A stretch of DNA of 64,000 bases from Berberis thunbergii (lineage: Eukaryota; Streptophyta; Magnoliopsida; Ranunculales; Berberidaceae). Below are positions 1 to 10,815 of this stretch, piece after piece. The stretch covers positions 1 through 64,000 of the forward strand of contig QNQO01000602.1 of NCBI GenBank assembly GCA_003290165.1, given 5' to 3'. The translations under genes were made by a program, and so were the position numbers. The notes under the pieces were generated by a model that worked only from the letters and a program-made list of their open reading frames with translations, was not told the origin of the DNA and did no database searches. Every line of letters begins with the position of its first letter. Position 1 is the stretch's first letter.

Positions 1-470
1 AGGTGAAAGGTGTCTCTCCGATTGAGACTTTTTTGGTTGTCCGATATGTCTAGAGTATTCCTGATAGCTCTGGAACCCATTTTTCTTTGGTTGCGTCAAA
101 CTTTTCTTGATGGTCTCTAGGATTGTCCGGTTGTTAACATCTGCTTAGTCGTTGGCTAGGGGGTGTCTTGGTGAGGAGAAGTGGTGATCAATACTCAAAC
201 TTTTGCACATTTTTTTTGCCTTGCTACCTTTGAACTGAGTTCCGTTGTCGTTGACCAATACTCTGGGGATGCCAAATCTACAGATGATGTTGGCCCATAT
301 GAATTTTTCGATTTGGACCTGCCCGATTTTGGATAAGAGCTTGACTTCGATCCACTTGGTGAAGTAGTTGACAACCACAAGAAATTACTTTTATCGGCTG
401 ATGCCGGGAGCAGTCCGACGATGTCCATTCCCTATTGCACGAATGGCCACGAACTAGTCATCAAAGTTAG
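1..470 (-). pseudogene. Tat-type integrase fragment
   Basis: The minus-strand frame at 145-378 reads like the catalytic core of a Ty3/gypsy integrase. It begins with the YFTKWIE motif, followed by a region ending in IICRFGIPRVLVNDNGTQF, which carries the second catalytic Asp of the DD(35)E triad, then the SSPRHP segment. The final Glu region lies further left. A second overlapping frame at 195-428 shows a frameshift near position 380. The domain would insert element cDNA into host DNA. This copy is non-functional. Confidence 0.85.
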
Positions 471-880
471 TGGTTTGGTCGGCATATGCGTGTACGACGC
501 AAACCTTTGACATTTGTCACACTTGCCGACAATATCTTTGGCGTCTCGCTGCATGGTCGGCCAATATTATCCTAGAGTTAAGGCTTTATGGGCGAGGGTT
601 CTTCCGCCCGGATGATTTTCACATATACTACTGTGGATTGTTCCTAGGACCTGGCTTGCCTCTAGAGGTGATAAACAACGGAGCAGGGGCTCGTCGCCGA
701 TCTTCTGTATAACTTGTCGTTTAGGAGAGTGTATTTTGCTACTCTAGTTTTTAGTCTTCTTGCTTCGACCTTCTCAGCCGGTAGTGCTCCGATTGCTATG
801 TATTCCAGTATCGAAGTCATCCAATTTGGTTGTGTTTCTGCAGCGCATACATCTCTATGTTCTTCTTCGTGGAGGCTTGA

Positions 881-1255
881 TTATTTTTGGTATTCAATGA
901 GGCCGCTGGAGATTTCGTTGGAGGCTAAGGCTTCTCTGGCTAGCGTGTCATGCCTTTTGTTGTCATTGCAGGGCACTGCATGAGTTTGCAATTCTTGAAC
1001 CTGCCCATTATGCCAAATACCCATTCTCCCTTGACCTGGTTGACTACCAGTCTTGAGTCGATGTATGTCGTTAAGTGATCTATAACGGATCCCTAGTACT
1101 AGCTTTAGGCCGGACGGGATGGCTTCATATTTGGCCTCGTTGTTTGAAGCGGGGAAGCAAAATCTGATTACCTTTTCGAGAGTGAAACCGCTAGGGGAGC
1201 GGAACGAGATCCCAACTTTGCTCACCTTCCTAGTCAAAGACTCGTCGCAGTGCAA
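881..1255 (-). pseudogene. Second (archaeal-type) RNase H domain of Tat element
   Basis: The reading frame shows a degenerate catalytic start (HCDES, where DGS or DGA is usual), then a segment ending in FPASNNEAKYEAIPSGLKL. This matches the NNEAEYEAL.AGL helix carrying the catalytic Glu in the extra RNase H of Tat/Ogre elements. Frame loss follows after about residue 60. Its position between the RT-linked RNase H (1300-1506) and integrase fits the dual RNase H architecture. Assignment is from motif memory; a profile search against plant aRNH would settle it. Confidence 0.7.
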
Positions 1256-1299
1256 GATCCACGCTTGGACATTCGAATCCGAGGGTCAGTGGTCTGTCT

Positions 1300-1506
1300 T
1301 CAGCTCTTCTTCATTGGTGAACTCAGCAATGAAATTTGCCTGCACCTGGGCTTTAAGGGCGGTCCTTGGAAGTAGTTTATGTCAAACTGTCCGAGCTCCA
1401 CTGACCATTTTACCATCCTGTTCGATAGCTCGGGTTTATGTAATACCGAGCGAAGTGGATGCTTAGTCAGACCCATTATAGAATAGGCCTGAAAATAGGT
1501 TCTCAA
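1300..1506 (-). pseudogene. RT-linked RNase H C-terminal fragment of Tat element
   Basis: This short frame carries the block beginning TYFQAYSIMGLTKHPL and continuing with VLHKPELSNRMVKWSVELGQFDI. It is the usual end of the gypsy RNase H and connection region, where other copies read VLHKPDLSGRL.KWAVELSEFDI. The frame breaks immediately after. It directly follows the RT region in element order and precedes the second RNase H. Confidence 0.75.
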
Positions 1507-1649
1507 TTTCTGGAGGATATAACCAGTGCCAAAACTAACTTTTCCAGGTCCGGATAGTGTGTTTCCGCTTCTACAAAGATTTTGCTGGTGTAATACACTG
1601 ATCTTGGGTCCCTCGGTCGTCTTACACGAGGGCTAAACTGAAAGCGTGC

Positions 1650-2651
1650 CTGGAAATAGACAAATACAAGTAGAGTGTTTCCCCTATTGCATGTTTGGAG
1701 AGTAGTTCTGGACTCCCCATGTACGCTTTCAGGCTCTGAAAGGTTTGTTCACACTCTTCGTTCCAAGATAATCCTTTGTTCCCTCTTAGTATCTTAAAGA
1801 AAAGAAGGCATTTGTCGGATGACTACGATATAAATCTGTTGAGTGCTGCTACCCTCCCAGTCAGGCTCTGAACGTCCCTGATGTTGGCTGGGGCTTTCAT
1901 GTTGAGAAGGGGCTTGAATCTGTTTCGGGTCGATTTCGATTCCCCTGTTGTTTACTATATAGCCTAGGAATTTTTTAGAACGTGCTTCATATGGTATTTC
2001 CTGAGTTGGTTGAACGCTTCGGCGAGATCATGCATGTGGTCTAGGCTGCAGAGGCTTTTGACTAGCATGTCGTCTATGTAGACCTCCATGTTTCTGCCAA
2101 TCTGTTCTTTTAACATTCTGTTGACCAGCTGTTGGTATGTAGCGTTTGCGTTCTTTAAGCCGAATATCTTCCTTTCCATCAAGAAAGAAGTTTACTCTTG
2201 ATCTGGGGATGCATCAATATTTGATTGTAGCCTAAATAAACGTCCATAAAACCGAGTAAGTTGTGCTTGGAAGTGGTCCACAATCTGATCGATGCAGGGG
2301 AGTGGGAAGTTGTCCGTTGAGTAGGATTTGTTTAAGTCCATGTAACCCACACGTACTCTTCATTTATCGTTCTTTTTTTTACAATAACGTTGTTCGCCAG
2401 CTAGTCGGGGTATCATGTTTCCTTAATCATGTTGTGTTGAGTAAACGTTGTACCTTCTCGTTTATAATTGCGTTCCTTTCGGGCGTCATGGGCATCCTCT
2501 TCTGCCTAACGATTTTCCTTGACGGGTCCACCTCTAGGCAATGGGTGATTATCGACGGGTCAATCCCTACCATGTTCGGCATGGTCCAGTCGAAGATGTT
2601 CTGGTTACGTTGTAGCAGCTCCATGAGTTGCTTTAACAATTCTTCGCTCAA
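1650..2651 (-). pseudogene. Reverse transcriptase of Tat element, fragmented
   Basis: Two frames are recognisable. Minus 2427-2651 carries the N-terminal thumb-proximal segment (FDWTMPNMVGIDPSIITHCL, then QKRRMP-like KRMPMTPERNAII). Minus 1964-2182 carries the palm with FGLKNANATYQQLVNRML and the catalytic box VYIDDMLVKS, followed by the LAEAFNQLRKYHMK helix. The intervening sequence is frameshifted. The YIDD box is intact, but the reading frame is not, so no active enzyme can be made. Confidence 0.85.
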
Positions 2652-2783
2652 GCGGGAATCAATCTGGGTAGCCTTGCTGTTGAAAGGGTTGTCAAGATAG
2701 ATCGTAACGGTCTCTTCCTCTGCTTGTTCGATATTGGCCCTACCCCGAGGGCTTACTAGGGCCTCGTTGTCCGAGGTAGGTTG

Positions 2784-3410
2784 TTACCCTCTTACACTTC
2801 GAGTAGAAAAGAGGGTCATCTTAGCCGCTGGGCTAGTCACTGGTTGAGGATCACCAGGTGGTAGTGTCGTCATGTACTGGCATTCTTTGGCAACTATCTG
2901 GTCGCCTCTCAACGTACCAACTGCTCGGTTCGTTGGATACTTGATGCATTGGTGCATCCAGAGTCTCCCCAGGACCGCATTATACACTGAAGGCACGTCG
3001 ATTACTATGAACTCTTGAAACAGGGTTTTCTGAGCTGGATCCTCTCCTATTGTTGTCGTCAGTTATATCTTTCCTATGGGAAACCGTCTTTTGCCGCTGA
3101 AGTCGATCATCGGACGATTATTAGGGGTCAATGTTGTCTCCTTTAGTTGCATGCTGCAGAACGTACGGAGAAATAAGACGTTTATCGAGCTCACTGTGTC
3201 TACCAAGAACCTCTTTACTTCTCAGCCTGCCAGGGAAATTGTTACCATCGAGGCGTCATTGTGCGAAAGTTTTTTGCCCTGGAGGTCTTTCTTCGTAAAT
3301 ACTAGCAGCACAGAGGATTCTTGCTTCTGATCATGCGGTACCAGCTGCCCGCCACATATTGCTTGGATTCTCATGCCTCAGATATCCCTTTTCCTGGACC
3401 TGTTGGACAG
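2784..3410 (-). pseudogene. Protease and PR-RT linker of Tat element
   Basis: Minus 2784-2996 reads SVYNAVLGRLWMHQ and then IKYPTNRAVGTLRGDQIVAKECQ. These are the conserved end of the gypsy aspartic protease (SAYNVILGRPWLH) and the GTVRGDQ.AARECY linker before RT. The region to 3410 is the more decayed N-terminal protease part. I could not see an intact catalytic D-T/S-G in one frame. Confidence 0.65.
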
Positions 3411-3440
3411 TTCTAACTTGAAACGGGCTCCATGAAGCAC

Positions 3441-3922
3441 TCATATCATGTTGACTGGTCGCTCCCTGGGTTTGGTTTTACTTCGGGTTGCCCATTCTTC
3501 TCCTAGGTCGATGAAGCTCTGGGCTTTCGTTGTTTGGTCAGTCATGCTCGTCGTAGGGTCCAATATCAAAAAGTTGTAGAACTCTAATTTCTTCAGGCCG
3601 TTAATGAAGGCTGAGACGGTTGTTGCGTCGTTGCACACATTGACAGTGGTTAACTCACTGTTACAGCGGGTCAAATACGCCTTAAGTGTCTCGCCAGGGC
3701 CTTTGTTTCATTGATTTGAGCATCTTCATCATTGACAAGGCCTGGCGTATGAAAAGCGATTGTGGATCTGACTCGGGATCCATTGGTGTTGCGACTGTTC
3801 CGGGAGCGCCAACTTGATGCTCATGTGTTTCCCGCATTATCGAAGGTGGTGAAGTAGCGTCAGGCTGAGCGCTCGACGCTACCCTTTGTTTTCCCTTATT
3901 GCGTGATCTAGTCACCATCTCT
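3441..3922 (-). pseudogene. gag of Tat element, broken
   Basis: The best start is the Met at 3922 (MVTRSRNKGK), the common beginning of Tat gag, about 60 nt inside the PBS. The frame that runs further upstream to 4059 crosses the PBS and LTR and is not a real start. A frameshift near 3680 leads into the 3441-3674 frame with the gag core (TRCNSELTTVNVCNDATTV, then SAFINGLKKLEF and a linker ending RERPVNMI). No zinc knuckle is readable. Gag would form the particle shell. Confidence 0.65.
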
Positions 3923-3971
3923 TTGTGTTTTCGAGGGAGATGATGTTCGTGAAAGGTTAGGAACTTTTTCT

Positions 3972-3989
3972 TCCTCACGGATGGCGCCA
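3972..3989 (-). promoter_or_regulatory. Primer-binding site of Tat element
   Basis: On the minus strand this reads TGGCGCCATCCGTGAGGA, the TGGCGCC-type PBS common to plant gypsy elements. The putative LTR end (minus ...CTGCATCA) lies three bases upstream. The PBS fixes orientation and shows where the 5' LTR stops. Confidence 0.75.
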
Positions 3990-3992
3990 AAC

Positions 3993-4700
3993 TGATGCAG
4001 TTGTTTTCAGCTCCTTGCTTTGACCTAGCCGACCTGCACGAGTAACGCACATGAGCCATGGACCACCGTTGTGGTGGCCGATGGCATTCCGATGCTAAAT
4101 CCAGACGGGGATCTGAGGAAGGTGTAATGTTGTAAACATGGAATTTGTAGCGTACCTTAGCTTACCAACCTCGTGTCTTATTTATAGTGCAGGAGTTTGA
4201 CTCGACCATGCCATCGATGGCGTAGTTTAGGAAGGAGATCTTCATGGAGATCCTTATCTAATTAGGAGTCGTGCTGTAAGAAGGAAGTTCCTTATTAGCC
4301 ATGTGCTCCTAGATACGTGGGAGATAGTTCCCTATCTGAGGGTATTTCGTAAGAGGAAGTTTTCTTGTGTGATATGTACTCTAGTATTTGCTTCCTAGTT
4401 GGAAGCAGAGAGTTGTTGTAGTTGTTGATCCTCGAGATACTTGCCTTAGTAGGACTTACGAGTATTGAGGATAGTTGTGAGACATATGGGTCTAGCAGGC
4501 AGTAAGAGTTCTAGTCCGTCTAGCATACTGTATTGAGCGAGCTTGGGTTGGGTGAGTGTTGGGCTGACGCTGGGCCTGTAATTCTCGATATCATCACGAC
4601 ACGTGTAGGGCTCAAAGATGTGACCATTTTGGTGTATTATCACTAAAATGTTGAATAAGTAAAGGCATTGTTTGTATCCCTTATATAGCTTTGTGGCATA
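3993..4700 (-). repeat. Putative 5' LTR of Tat element (outer end uncertain)
   Basis: The inner edge is set by the PBS; the plus strand starts TGATGCAG here. A TATA-like box, TATAAATA on the minus strand, sits near 4178-4186 and would drive transcription leftward into gag. The outer end is not marked by an obvious CA and target duplication; I place it loosely before the sequence changes character near 4700. The second LTR is outside the window. Confidence 0.45.
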
Positions 4701-4739
4701 CCTTTTGAGTAAGATCATAGCTTTATTTTTACTTTATTT

Positions 4740-5620
4740 TTTGAACTCAATATTTTGTTATTAAATTGTCTACCTTAGGGTCTTCCCCCATACTTGTTTC
4801 TTAACATGCCTTGAATCACAATAAAGTCTCTACAAATTATACTTTATCGTTCTTATTAGGCTAGGTATGGAAGATGGGGGTAACGAAACAAAAATGCTTA
4901 ATAACATACTCAATGGGGGTTAACCTAAGGGAATTGATTATATACATAGGCTTGTTTGGAAATGGTGGAAACTAGGTGTCTTTATCATATCAAACGTGTC
5001 ATGTAATGCTTGGACAAAATTAGTATATATTCTAGTGTTTAGTTCTAAAGTATGAAAGCAATCCAAGTAGCAATTAAAACAAACAAAGATGAGATAATGC
5101 AACAAATTAATATCAACAAGAAAGTGAAAGATCAACCAGATAAAAAATCTTGGAATCAAATAATGATAGGCTCAAAACTCACACAAGGGTTGTATTGAGT
5201 TAAATTAATTAAGCATGTGATAAGTACCAATTACCCAGTTGATGTCATATGAATTCACATATAATGACCATGAACAAGCATTAACCAAAGAATAATGTCA
5301 GAACTTGAATTATGCTTATAAATCACCTTATAGTCATGCAATCAAAAACCAAATCTCATCATTGTGTTGGAAAGTACCCTAAGACTCAAAACAACTACAA
5401 AATTCCTTTTTTTAACCGACACTAAAACCAATAAAATACAAAACAATGTCCCCCTTATGCACTTAAATCGAACATTTTCATCAATGTTTAAAGAGTAGAG
5501 CATATGCAATAAAAGATGTAAAGGTGGAGAAACAAACAACAAGCAAACAAAAGCAAAGTTAATGATAACGAATAAAGGGATAGAGAAAACAAATATGATT
5601 GTGCTGTAATCTGAGTTCCA
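4740..5620. other. Noncoding retroelement-derived stretch, probably Athila 3' untranslated region
   Basis: No gene is visible. The stretch lies between the Tat LTR and the GGGAGGCAACCCA signature of the Athila 3' region. It contains an imperfect inverted pair, TCTTCCCCCATAC near 4783 and GTATGGAAGATGGGGG near 4866. I found no match to the Athila LTR start seen at 8063, so the outer element's left LTR is either deleted or cut off by the Tat insertion. Confidence 0.4.
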
Positions 5621-5639
5621 TAACTGTCATCATCTTCTC

Positions 5640-6010
5640 CACATGGGTTGCCTCCCAAAAAGCTATGTTTTAACGTCGTGCACCTTGATGGCATCTCCAA
5701 TCAATTTTTTGAATAGGTGGGAACATGGAGTTATATGTGTTCCCTTTCATGTTCCATAAATGACTCGTATTAGGGCTTTAGTCGATAGCCATTCACCTTG
5801 ATCTCCTTACCAGTTCTGAAACTCTTTAACTATATAGCACCATGACGAAAACATTAGTAATGATGAAATGACCAACCCATCTAGAACGTAACTTATCAGG
5901 AAAGAGTCTAGGAATGAGATTTGAAAAGCAAGACTTTCTATCCAACAACAAAGGTTCTTCCATGGATCACCCGATTATGAAAACTTTGGTTTCTCTTGGT
6001 AAATCCTTGC
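5640..6010 (-). pseudogene. Athila integrase C-terminal region and downstream signature
   Basis: In mixed minus frames I read KVLLFKSH near 5930 and KEIKVNGYRLKPY near 5790. These are the usual Athila integrase tail motifs (VLLFNSRLKLFPGKL and VNGQRLKPY). About 100 nt downstream comes the nucleotide signature TTTTTGGGAGGCAACCC (5648-5664), which often follows Athila pol. Several frameshifts separate the motifs. Confidence 0.65.
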
Positions 6011-6069
6011 ATTCTCATATTCGGGTGGTCCCAAGTTCATCCTCGTTTATGATATCTAAGAATCTCTAG

Positions 6070-6380
6070 GCTAAAGTATCAATCACGTCAATAGAGAAAC
6101 AAGAACGATCATCAACAGGATACCTCATGGCTTCAAAAAGTTGAAACCAATCACATCCCCATCAAACTCTATGATCAATTTCTCCGCATACACATCAGTA
6201 TTTGTCCTTGCCATTTTCATGAAGGGGCACCTTAAAAGAAGAGGCAAAGTGATGTTGCCGAATCATCCATCTCATGCACAAAGAAATCAGTCGGAAAGAT
6301 TAAATCGTTAACCTGTACCAAAACATCTTCCAACAAATCACAAGGATATACATTAGAACAGTCAGCTAATTGAATACTAA
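6070..6380 (-). pseudogene. Athila pol fragment between protease and RT
   Basis: Minus-strand reading gives SIQLADCSNVYPCDLLEDVL, then VQVNDLIFPTDFFVHEMDD, a frameshift, and EKLIIEFDGDVIGFN followed by EAMRYPVDDRSCFSIDVIDT. These match the conserved ADRS..YP.GI.EDVLV.V..FIFP.DF linker and the FEAMRYP segment of Athila pol. The fragment is continuous in sense with the protease on the other side of the inserted LTR, which shows the LTR is a later insertion. Confidence 0.7.
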
Positions 6381-8063
6381 TGATGCACTATTTTACTAGC
6401 ACGCAACTTAATCCCCAGCTTTGTAGTCGTAGTAAATAATAAGTAGAGATCGTTCTAGACCGAGGATTATAGGGCTCGCTAAAAACACTAAAGGGTAACT
6501 AAAAGACTACTAACAAATTAAATAAGAAAATATTGGGGGATTGGTTTTTCTAATTTTAAACTAAGAAAATTATTGTCAAACTAATAAAACTTAAGAGAAG
6601 TAGATGATGAGAAATTAGCTAAGGGTTTTATCTCTACACACCAAACATATGCTCATGAATCAAGCTTCAATAATTTCTATGCTAACTCATGAAAGACAAT
6701 GCTCAAGATTAACTGTGACCGCACTGCATTAACCTTATTATTTTCCCAAATCCATTGAATTTAAATAAGCGTCGCTTTCAAACTATTTTTTTCATGTATC
6801 TAATTAGGTATCACAAGTTAGATAACAGTTTAAGATCATTAAGTTCTATGAAAAATATGAACATTGACTAGGCAATTACAAGTATAATCAACATCTTGTT
6901 TTTAACCTTGGTTTTTACTTAACTTTACCAACGCTCATTGGTATTTACTACTTACGAGTATAAGATTATAACAATTAGGTGAAATTCTTCTATAACCTAG
7001 CATGCTTACTAAGTTTGGCCACCTTAACAAACATACAAAGAAAATTTCTCTATAAAGCAATTAAGCAAAACATAATCACTAATCAGCAAGGAAATTTTGA
7101 ATTCAATTAATTCACAAAACACATGTTCGGGGCTTTGAATCCACCCCTAGTTAAAGGGAGTTTAGCTGACATATTAATCACGTTCAAACAATAGTCCATA
7201 ATCAAATATCAAACTAAATAAGAAAAGGGTTTAGAGATGAAACGTTGTCGCCAATACGTGGTGGTAGAGAGAAACATTGTGGGTGTGGATAGCGGAGAGA
7301 AAGAGATAAACAAATCTCTACCTCCTATTCTTCTTATGATATTCGATCTACTGCTTAGGTTTACAACTGCTGTGAAAAGAAGGAAGCGGGAGAGATGATC
7401 AGGGGTCTGGAGAACGGATGGCGGTTGGACGACGACTTCGAGAGAGATAAAGGCAAGAGAAGGTGGCTGGATGTGAATGTGAGAAGGCAAACGGTATGTG
7501 ATGGTGGTCGTCCAAAGAGAAAGTGATGGAGGAGATGAGGTTGTTTTTGTGTGGAAGAGATGTCGATAGAGATGGATGATGGCGATGGGGCTGTGAGATG
7601 GAGATGCTAGATGGGGACAATGGGTGTGTGTTATTGTGTGGCATTAGGGATTGAGCAAGATTGGGGATGTATGGTGAGGCTGATGGAGAGATGGAGAATA
7701 CAATGGTGGTGTTCAACTATGAAGGACATGTGATCGGTAATAGGCTGTTTGGGTGTCGTCAGAGAAGGGGTGATGGCGATTTATGCATGACTGTGGATGG
7801 AGGCTTGCGGGGAAGGGTGATCTCTCCAAAGCAGGTATTGTTACCTTTATAACCATTTTATCTAGGTTTCCTTCTTTGCATAGTTTCCTTTTGCAATAAG
7901 CCTTCCTAATTCAAACTAATTTGCACCATTTAGCTTCTATTTTGGAATCCTACTATTGCAACCTACAAAAACACAAAAACATGAATTACTACCAAAACTA
8001 ACAAGAAATAACCACATATATATATAAACAATTCAATAGAGTTGCATAAATATGCTCCTATCA
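6381..8063 (-). repeat. Nested solo LTR (Athila type) with 5-bp target duplication
   Basis: The 1683-bp unit starts TGATGCACTATTTTACTAGC and ends GCTCCTATCA on the plus strand, so it has TG...CA ends. It is flanked by ACTAA at 6376-6380 and ACTAA at 8064-8068. Its first ~700 bp resemble the LTR at 10083-10815, so it belongs to the same or a sister family. Flanking pol reads across the insertion. It holds no internal region or PBS, so it is a solo LTR left by LTR-LTR recombination. Low-complexity frames inside it (for example 7209-7716 minus) are not genes. Confidence 0.85.
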
Positions 8064-8200
8064 ACTAACACCATCATTTTTAAGCTCATTAAGATTCATA
8101 GATAGTTAGACAAAATATGGCATAACATTAATGGAAGCACCTAAGTCTAACATCGCATGTTCAATCCCGATATTGCCGATTACACAAGGGATAGTAAAAA
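8064..8200 (-). pseudogene. Athila aspartic protease fragment
   Basis: The minus frame reads FTIPCVIGNIGIEHAMLDLG, then ASINVMPYFV and a stop. DLGASINVMP corresponds to the CDLGASINLMP active-site block typical of Athila/Calypso proteases, in which the usual D-T/S-G is D-L-G. It ends exactly at the target duplication of the nested LTR. Confidence 0.75.
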
Positions 8201-8320
8201 CTACCCGGATCTGTACATTTAGGCGGCAATTTCTTCTGAGAACTGTTGAAATGTTCTCACTCAGCCATACCACTTTTCCATTGTGAATTCGTCTTCTTGT
8301 CGTGCAAGCTCCTTCAGAAA

Positions 8321-8599
8321 TTAAGCATACTTTGACACTTGCTGAACAACATCAAGAAGCAGAATGTTAACTTGAAGTTTTCTGAAGGTTTCCAAGATTG
8401 CATTATCATTCATCTTCCTTAGACTTGTCAAACCTGTGTGGAAAAGATAGAAAAGACGAAGAAGGATCAATAGAAACTGAATTTGGAACACTTGCCTTCT
8501 TACCTTGAGACTTTGGTGTTTCAATTGTTGCGGAAGTATTGTTGATTCAACCTTGGTTGGTGTTGCGGCTGGATCCCTTTCTCTCAATTTTTCTATCAT
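8321..8599 (-). pseudogene. Unassigned gag-pol linker remnant
   Basis: This minus-strand frame lies between gag and the protease of the Athila-like element. Its composition (charged N-terminus, then hydrophobic) is not diagnostic. It is most simply the decayed gag-protease linker. I do not recognise a domain. Confidence 0.3.
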
Positions 8600-8778
8600 T
8601 CCTCAATATAATGATGTTTGCAGTTTCAAACCTTCCTTTCGGATTTGGAATGGTTAGGAATTTTCCCTTGCTCATGAATTTGTCTCATAAATTCAGTTAT
8701 TTGTCCCATCTGTAGCTTCAAATCCGCAATGTTTTTGTTTGGTTTTGCTGACCCTAAACCAAAAAACATGGGAAATAG

Positions 8779-9962
8779 TTAATGATTTAAGAATTTCATC
8801 ATATTATAACCTGACCCTTGCTTAGGTGGTTCTTGCGGCCTTTGGAAGAGACCAAGGGGTGGCCTAGTAAATGCTTGTTGCTTAGATTTTCCTCCATCCA
8901 AAGTTATGATGATTTTTCCAACCTTCATTATAAATGTTAGAAAAAATGTTATTCGTATGGTGATTATGCCCCTAAAAACCCCCACAACATTAACATTCTT
9001 CCAACCATCATTCTCAATCAATTGATGACATTGATCAGGTGCATGTCCTGACATTATACACACTACAAACTTTTGTAACTCCTTGCACTTTGACTTTTCC
9101 AGAACCTGAAATACAAGTGAAGTGAGGTTAGCAATATGAGTTTCCAAATTAGCTACTAGATGGACTTGGCGTGAATGCTCTCCAATTCCTTCATATTGTT
9201 GGGCATTCAATGCTCAGATTGCAATTAAGGTCTTTGCTATTGTGCTGGGGTTTTATCAACTAAAGTCCATCCTGTTGTTGGATCCAACATCTAATGTTCA
9301 AGAGGAAGCAATCCTTCATTGAAGTATTGAATCAGGAGTTCCTCCTTCATTTGTTGTTGCATACATGATGATATGAGAGTTTTGAAACGCTTATAGTATG
9401 ATGGATATGATTCTCTTGGACCCTGTTAAATACCACTGTATTTTTTCCTCAAGAGAATGATTATTGAGGTTTGGAAGAATTTCTCCAGAAGATGTTTTTT
9501 TAATCTATCCCTTAACCCATTCCACCCCAAATGCCACCAACAAGGTTCGAACACTAGACCTGTGATTTCATTTGCCACAAGTTTACCACTGAGCTGTACC
9601 CATTAGTATGGTTGATGTCATACTGGAACAAAGAACCTCAAATTCCTTGAGATGCGTGTTCAGATCCTCCATAGAAAGGCCATGATACTTTAGAATATGC
9701 TGAAGCAAACTGGATTTAGCTCGAACGACTCCGTCTTGCTCGGAGCTGCTGTTGGATATTGAATGCACAAGAGGCCGACATTGTCCAAGGTGGATGCCAA
9801 AAGTTCCTTGAAAATTTTGTTATCTTCCAGATCAAGTTCCTTTGGTTCAAAAATAGAGCTAGACGTTTGGGATTCTTTTGTTTTTCTCCTTAGTTTCCTA
9901 AAGGTTTTCTCAGGCTCCGAATCATACTCTAATGATTTCTCACCAGATTTCCTAGTGCGCAT
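8779..9962 (-). pseudogene. Athila gag, broken and carrying a SINE-like insert
   Basis: The start at 9962 (MRTRKSGEKSLEYDSEPEKT) fits the basic N-terminus of Athila gag. The core follows as LLQHILKYHGLSMEDLNTHL and LIQYFNEGLLPLEH. The C-terminal part (8779-9210) contains a degenerate knuckle-like segment CIMSGHAPDQCHQL. Frameshifts occur near 9700, 9600 and 9210, and about 110 bp of SINE-like DNA interrupts it at 9495-9600. The gag product would assemble virus-like particles; this one cannot. Confidence 0.7.
9495..9600 (-). mobile_element. tRNA-derived SINE-like insert in Athila gag
   Basis: On the minus strand an A-box-like AGCTCAGTGGTAAAC (about 9582-9596) is followed by a B-box-like GTGTTCGAACCTTG (about 9541-9554). 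A tail of seven A residues follows (plus T run 9495-9501). This is the layout of a short Pol III-type SINE. I could not find a convincing target duplication, so a tRNA-like pseudogene fragment is an alternative. Confidence 0.5.
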
Positions 9963-10060
9963 GAACTAGTACCTGAGATTAATACATAAAGGAAAATTTT
10001 AATATAAAAAATAATGAAATAAAACGAGAAAACTAATGAAGTAATTAGCAATTTATTAAT

Positions 10061-10077
10061 CCCCAACAACAACGCCA
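10061..10077 (-). promoter_or_regulatory. Primer-binding site of Athila-like element
   Basis: The minus strand reads TGGCGTTGTTGTTGGGG, a mutated form of the TGGCGCCGTTGCCGGGG site of Athila/Calypso elements (tRNA-Asp type). It lies five bases inside the LTR edge at 10083 and fixes the orientation as minus. Confidence 0.75.
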
Positions 10078-10082
10078 AAAAC

Positions 10083-10815
10083 TGATGCGTTATTTTACTA
10101 GCACACAACTAACACCCTGCTATTGTAGTCGTAATAAAGAATAAGTAGGGGTTGTTTTGAATTGGAGATTAAAGGGCTTACTAACTAACGTTGAGGGGTA
10201 AAGATGAGACAACTAAATAAACAAGGAAATAGTAGGGGGTTGGATTTTATGATTTTATTCTAAGAAAATTACAGCAAGAATATTAAAACCTTAAAGGGAA
10301 ATCAATGATAAGAAATTAGTTAAGGGTTCCACCTCCACACACCAAACACATGCTCATGAATTAATCTCCAACATATTTTTTACTAGCTTGTGAGTGACAA
10401 TGTTCAAGATTAACCATGACTGCACCAATTAACCTTATTATTTTTCCAAATTCGTTGAATCAAATTCAGCGTCACTTTCAAACCATTATCATCATATTAT
10501 TTAATAATGAGCCGCAAGTTAGATAAACAATAAGAAATCATTAAGTACTATGGAAAATTTAAGCATCGACTAAGCAATTACAAGTATGATCATCATTTTG
10601 TTCTTAACCTAGATTTTTCTTAACATACCAACGTCCATTGATAGTTGCTACTTATGAATATAAGATCATAACTATTAGGTGAAACTCTCATATATTCTAG
10701 CATTGATTCCTAGCATGCTTACTAAGTTTGCCACCTTCACAAACATATAAAGACAAGTTCTCCAAAAAATAGTTAAGCAAAACACATCCACTAACTAGTA
10801 AAGAAAAATTGAAAT
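10083..10815 (-). repeat. Truncated 5' LTR of Athila-like element
   Basis: It starts TGATGCGTTATTTTACTAGC and follows the same order of blocks as the solo LTR at 6381, with many point differences. These include the TAGTCGTA block, the GGGGGTTGGAT block and the ACCAAACACATGCTCATGAAT block. Similarity stops near 10815, so roughly 900 bp of LTR is missing or displaced by the AT-rich and acidic-ORF segment that follows. Confidence 0.7.

Larger units (their letters stand above)
1..4059 (-). mobile_element. Ty3/gypsy retrotransposon, Tat lineage, degenerate, left end outside window
   Basis: Read on the minus strand, the order is PBS, gag, protease, reverse transcriptase, RNase H, a second RNase H and integrase, and it runs off the window at base 1. 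Every domain is broken by stops or frameshifts, so the copy is dead. The second RNase H between the RT-linked RNase H and integrase is a hallmark of the Tat clade of plant gypsy elements. A short LTR-like stretch with a TATA box lies just upstream of the PBS. The element seems to have landed in, or next to, the 3' part of the Athila-like element to its right. Lineage is inferred from domain order and motifs only. Confidence 0.85.
4740..10815 (-). mobile_element. Athila-like Ty3/gypsy retrotransposon, degenerate, with nested insertions
   Basis: Minus-strand order is: truncated LTR (10083 to about 10815), PBS (10061-10077), gag (9962 to about 8779), protease (8200-8064), a nested solo LTR (8063-6381), the protease-to-RT linker (6380-6070), an internal deletion that removes RT, RNase H and the integrase core, the integrase C-terminus (about 6010-5770), then the GGGAGGCAACCCA signature near 5650. 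The PBS and the DLGASIN protease motif are typical of Athila/Calypso elements. All frames carry stops. Confidence 0.8.

Noticed and set aside
3682..4059. gag start at 4059 (MAHVRYS...)
   Set aside because: That start would lie in the LTR, upstream of the PBS; the Met at 3922 is the plausible gag start.
7209..7852. Open frames on both strands with Ser/His/Pro-rich products
   Set aside because: They lie inside a solo LTR and have no domain or splice support.
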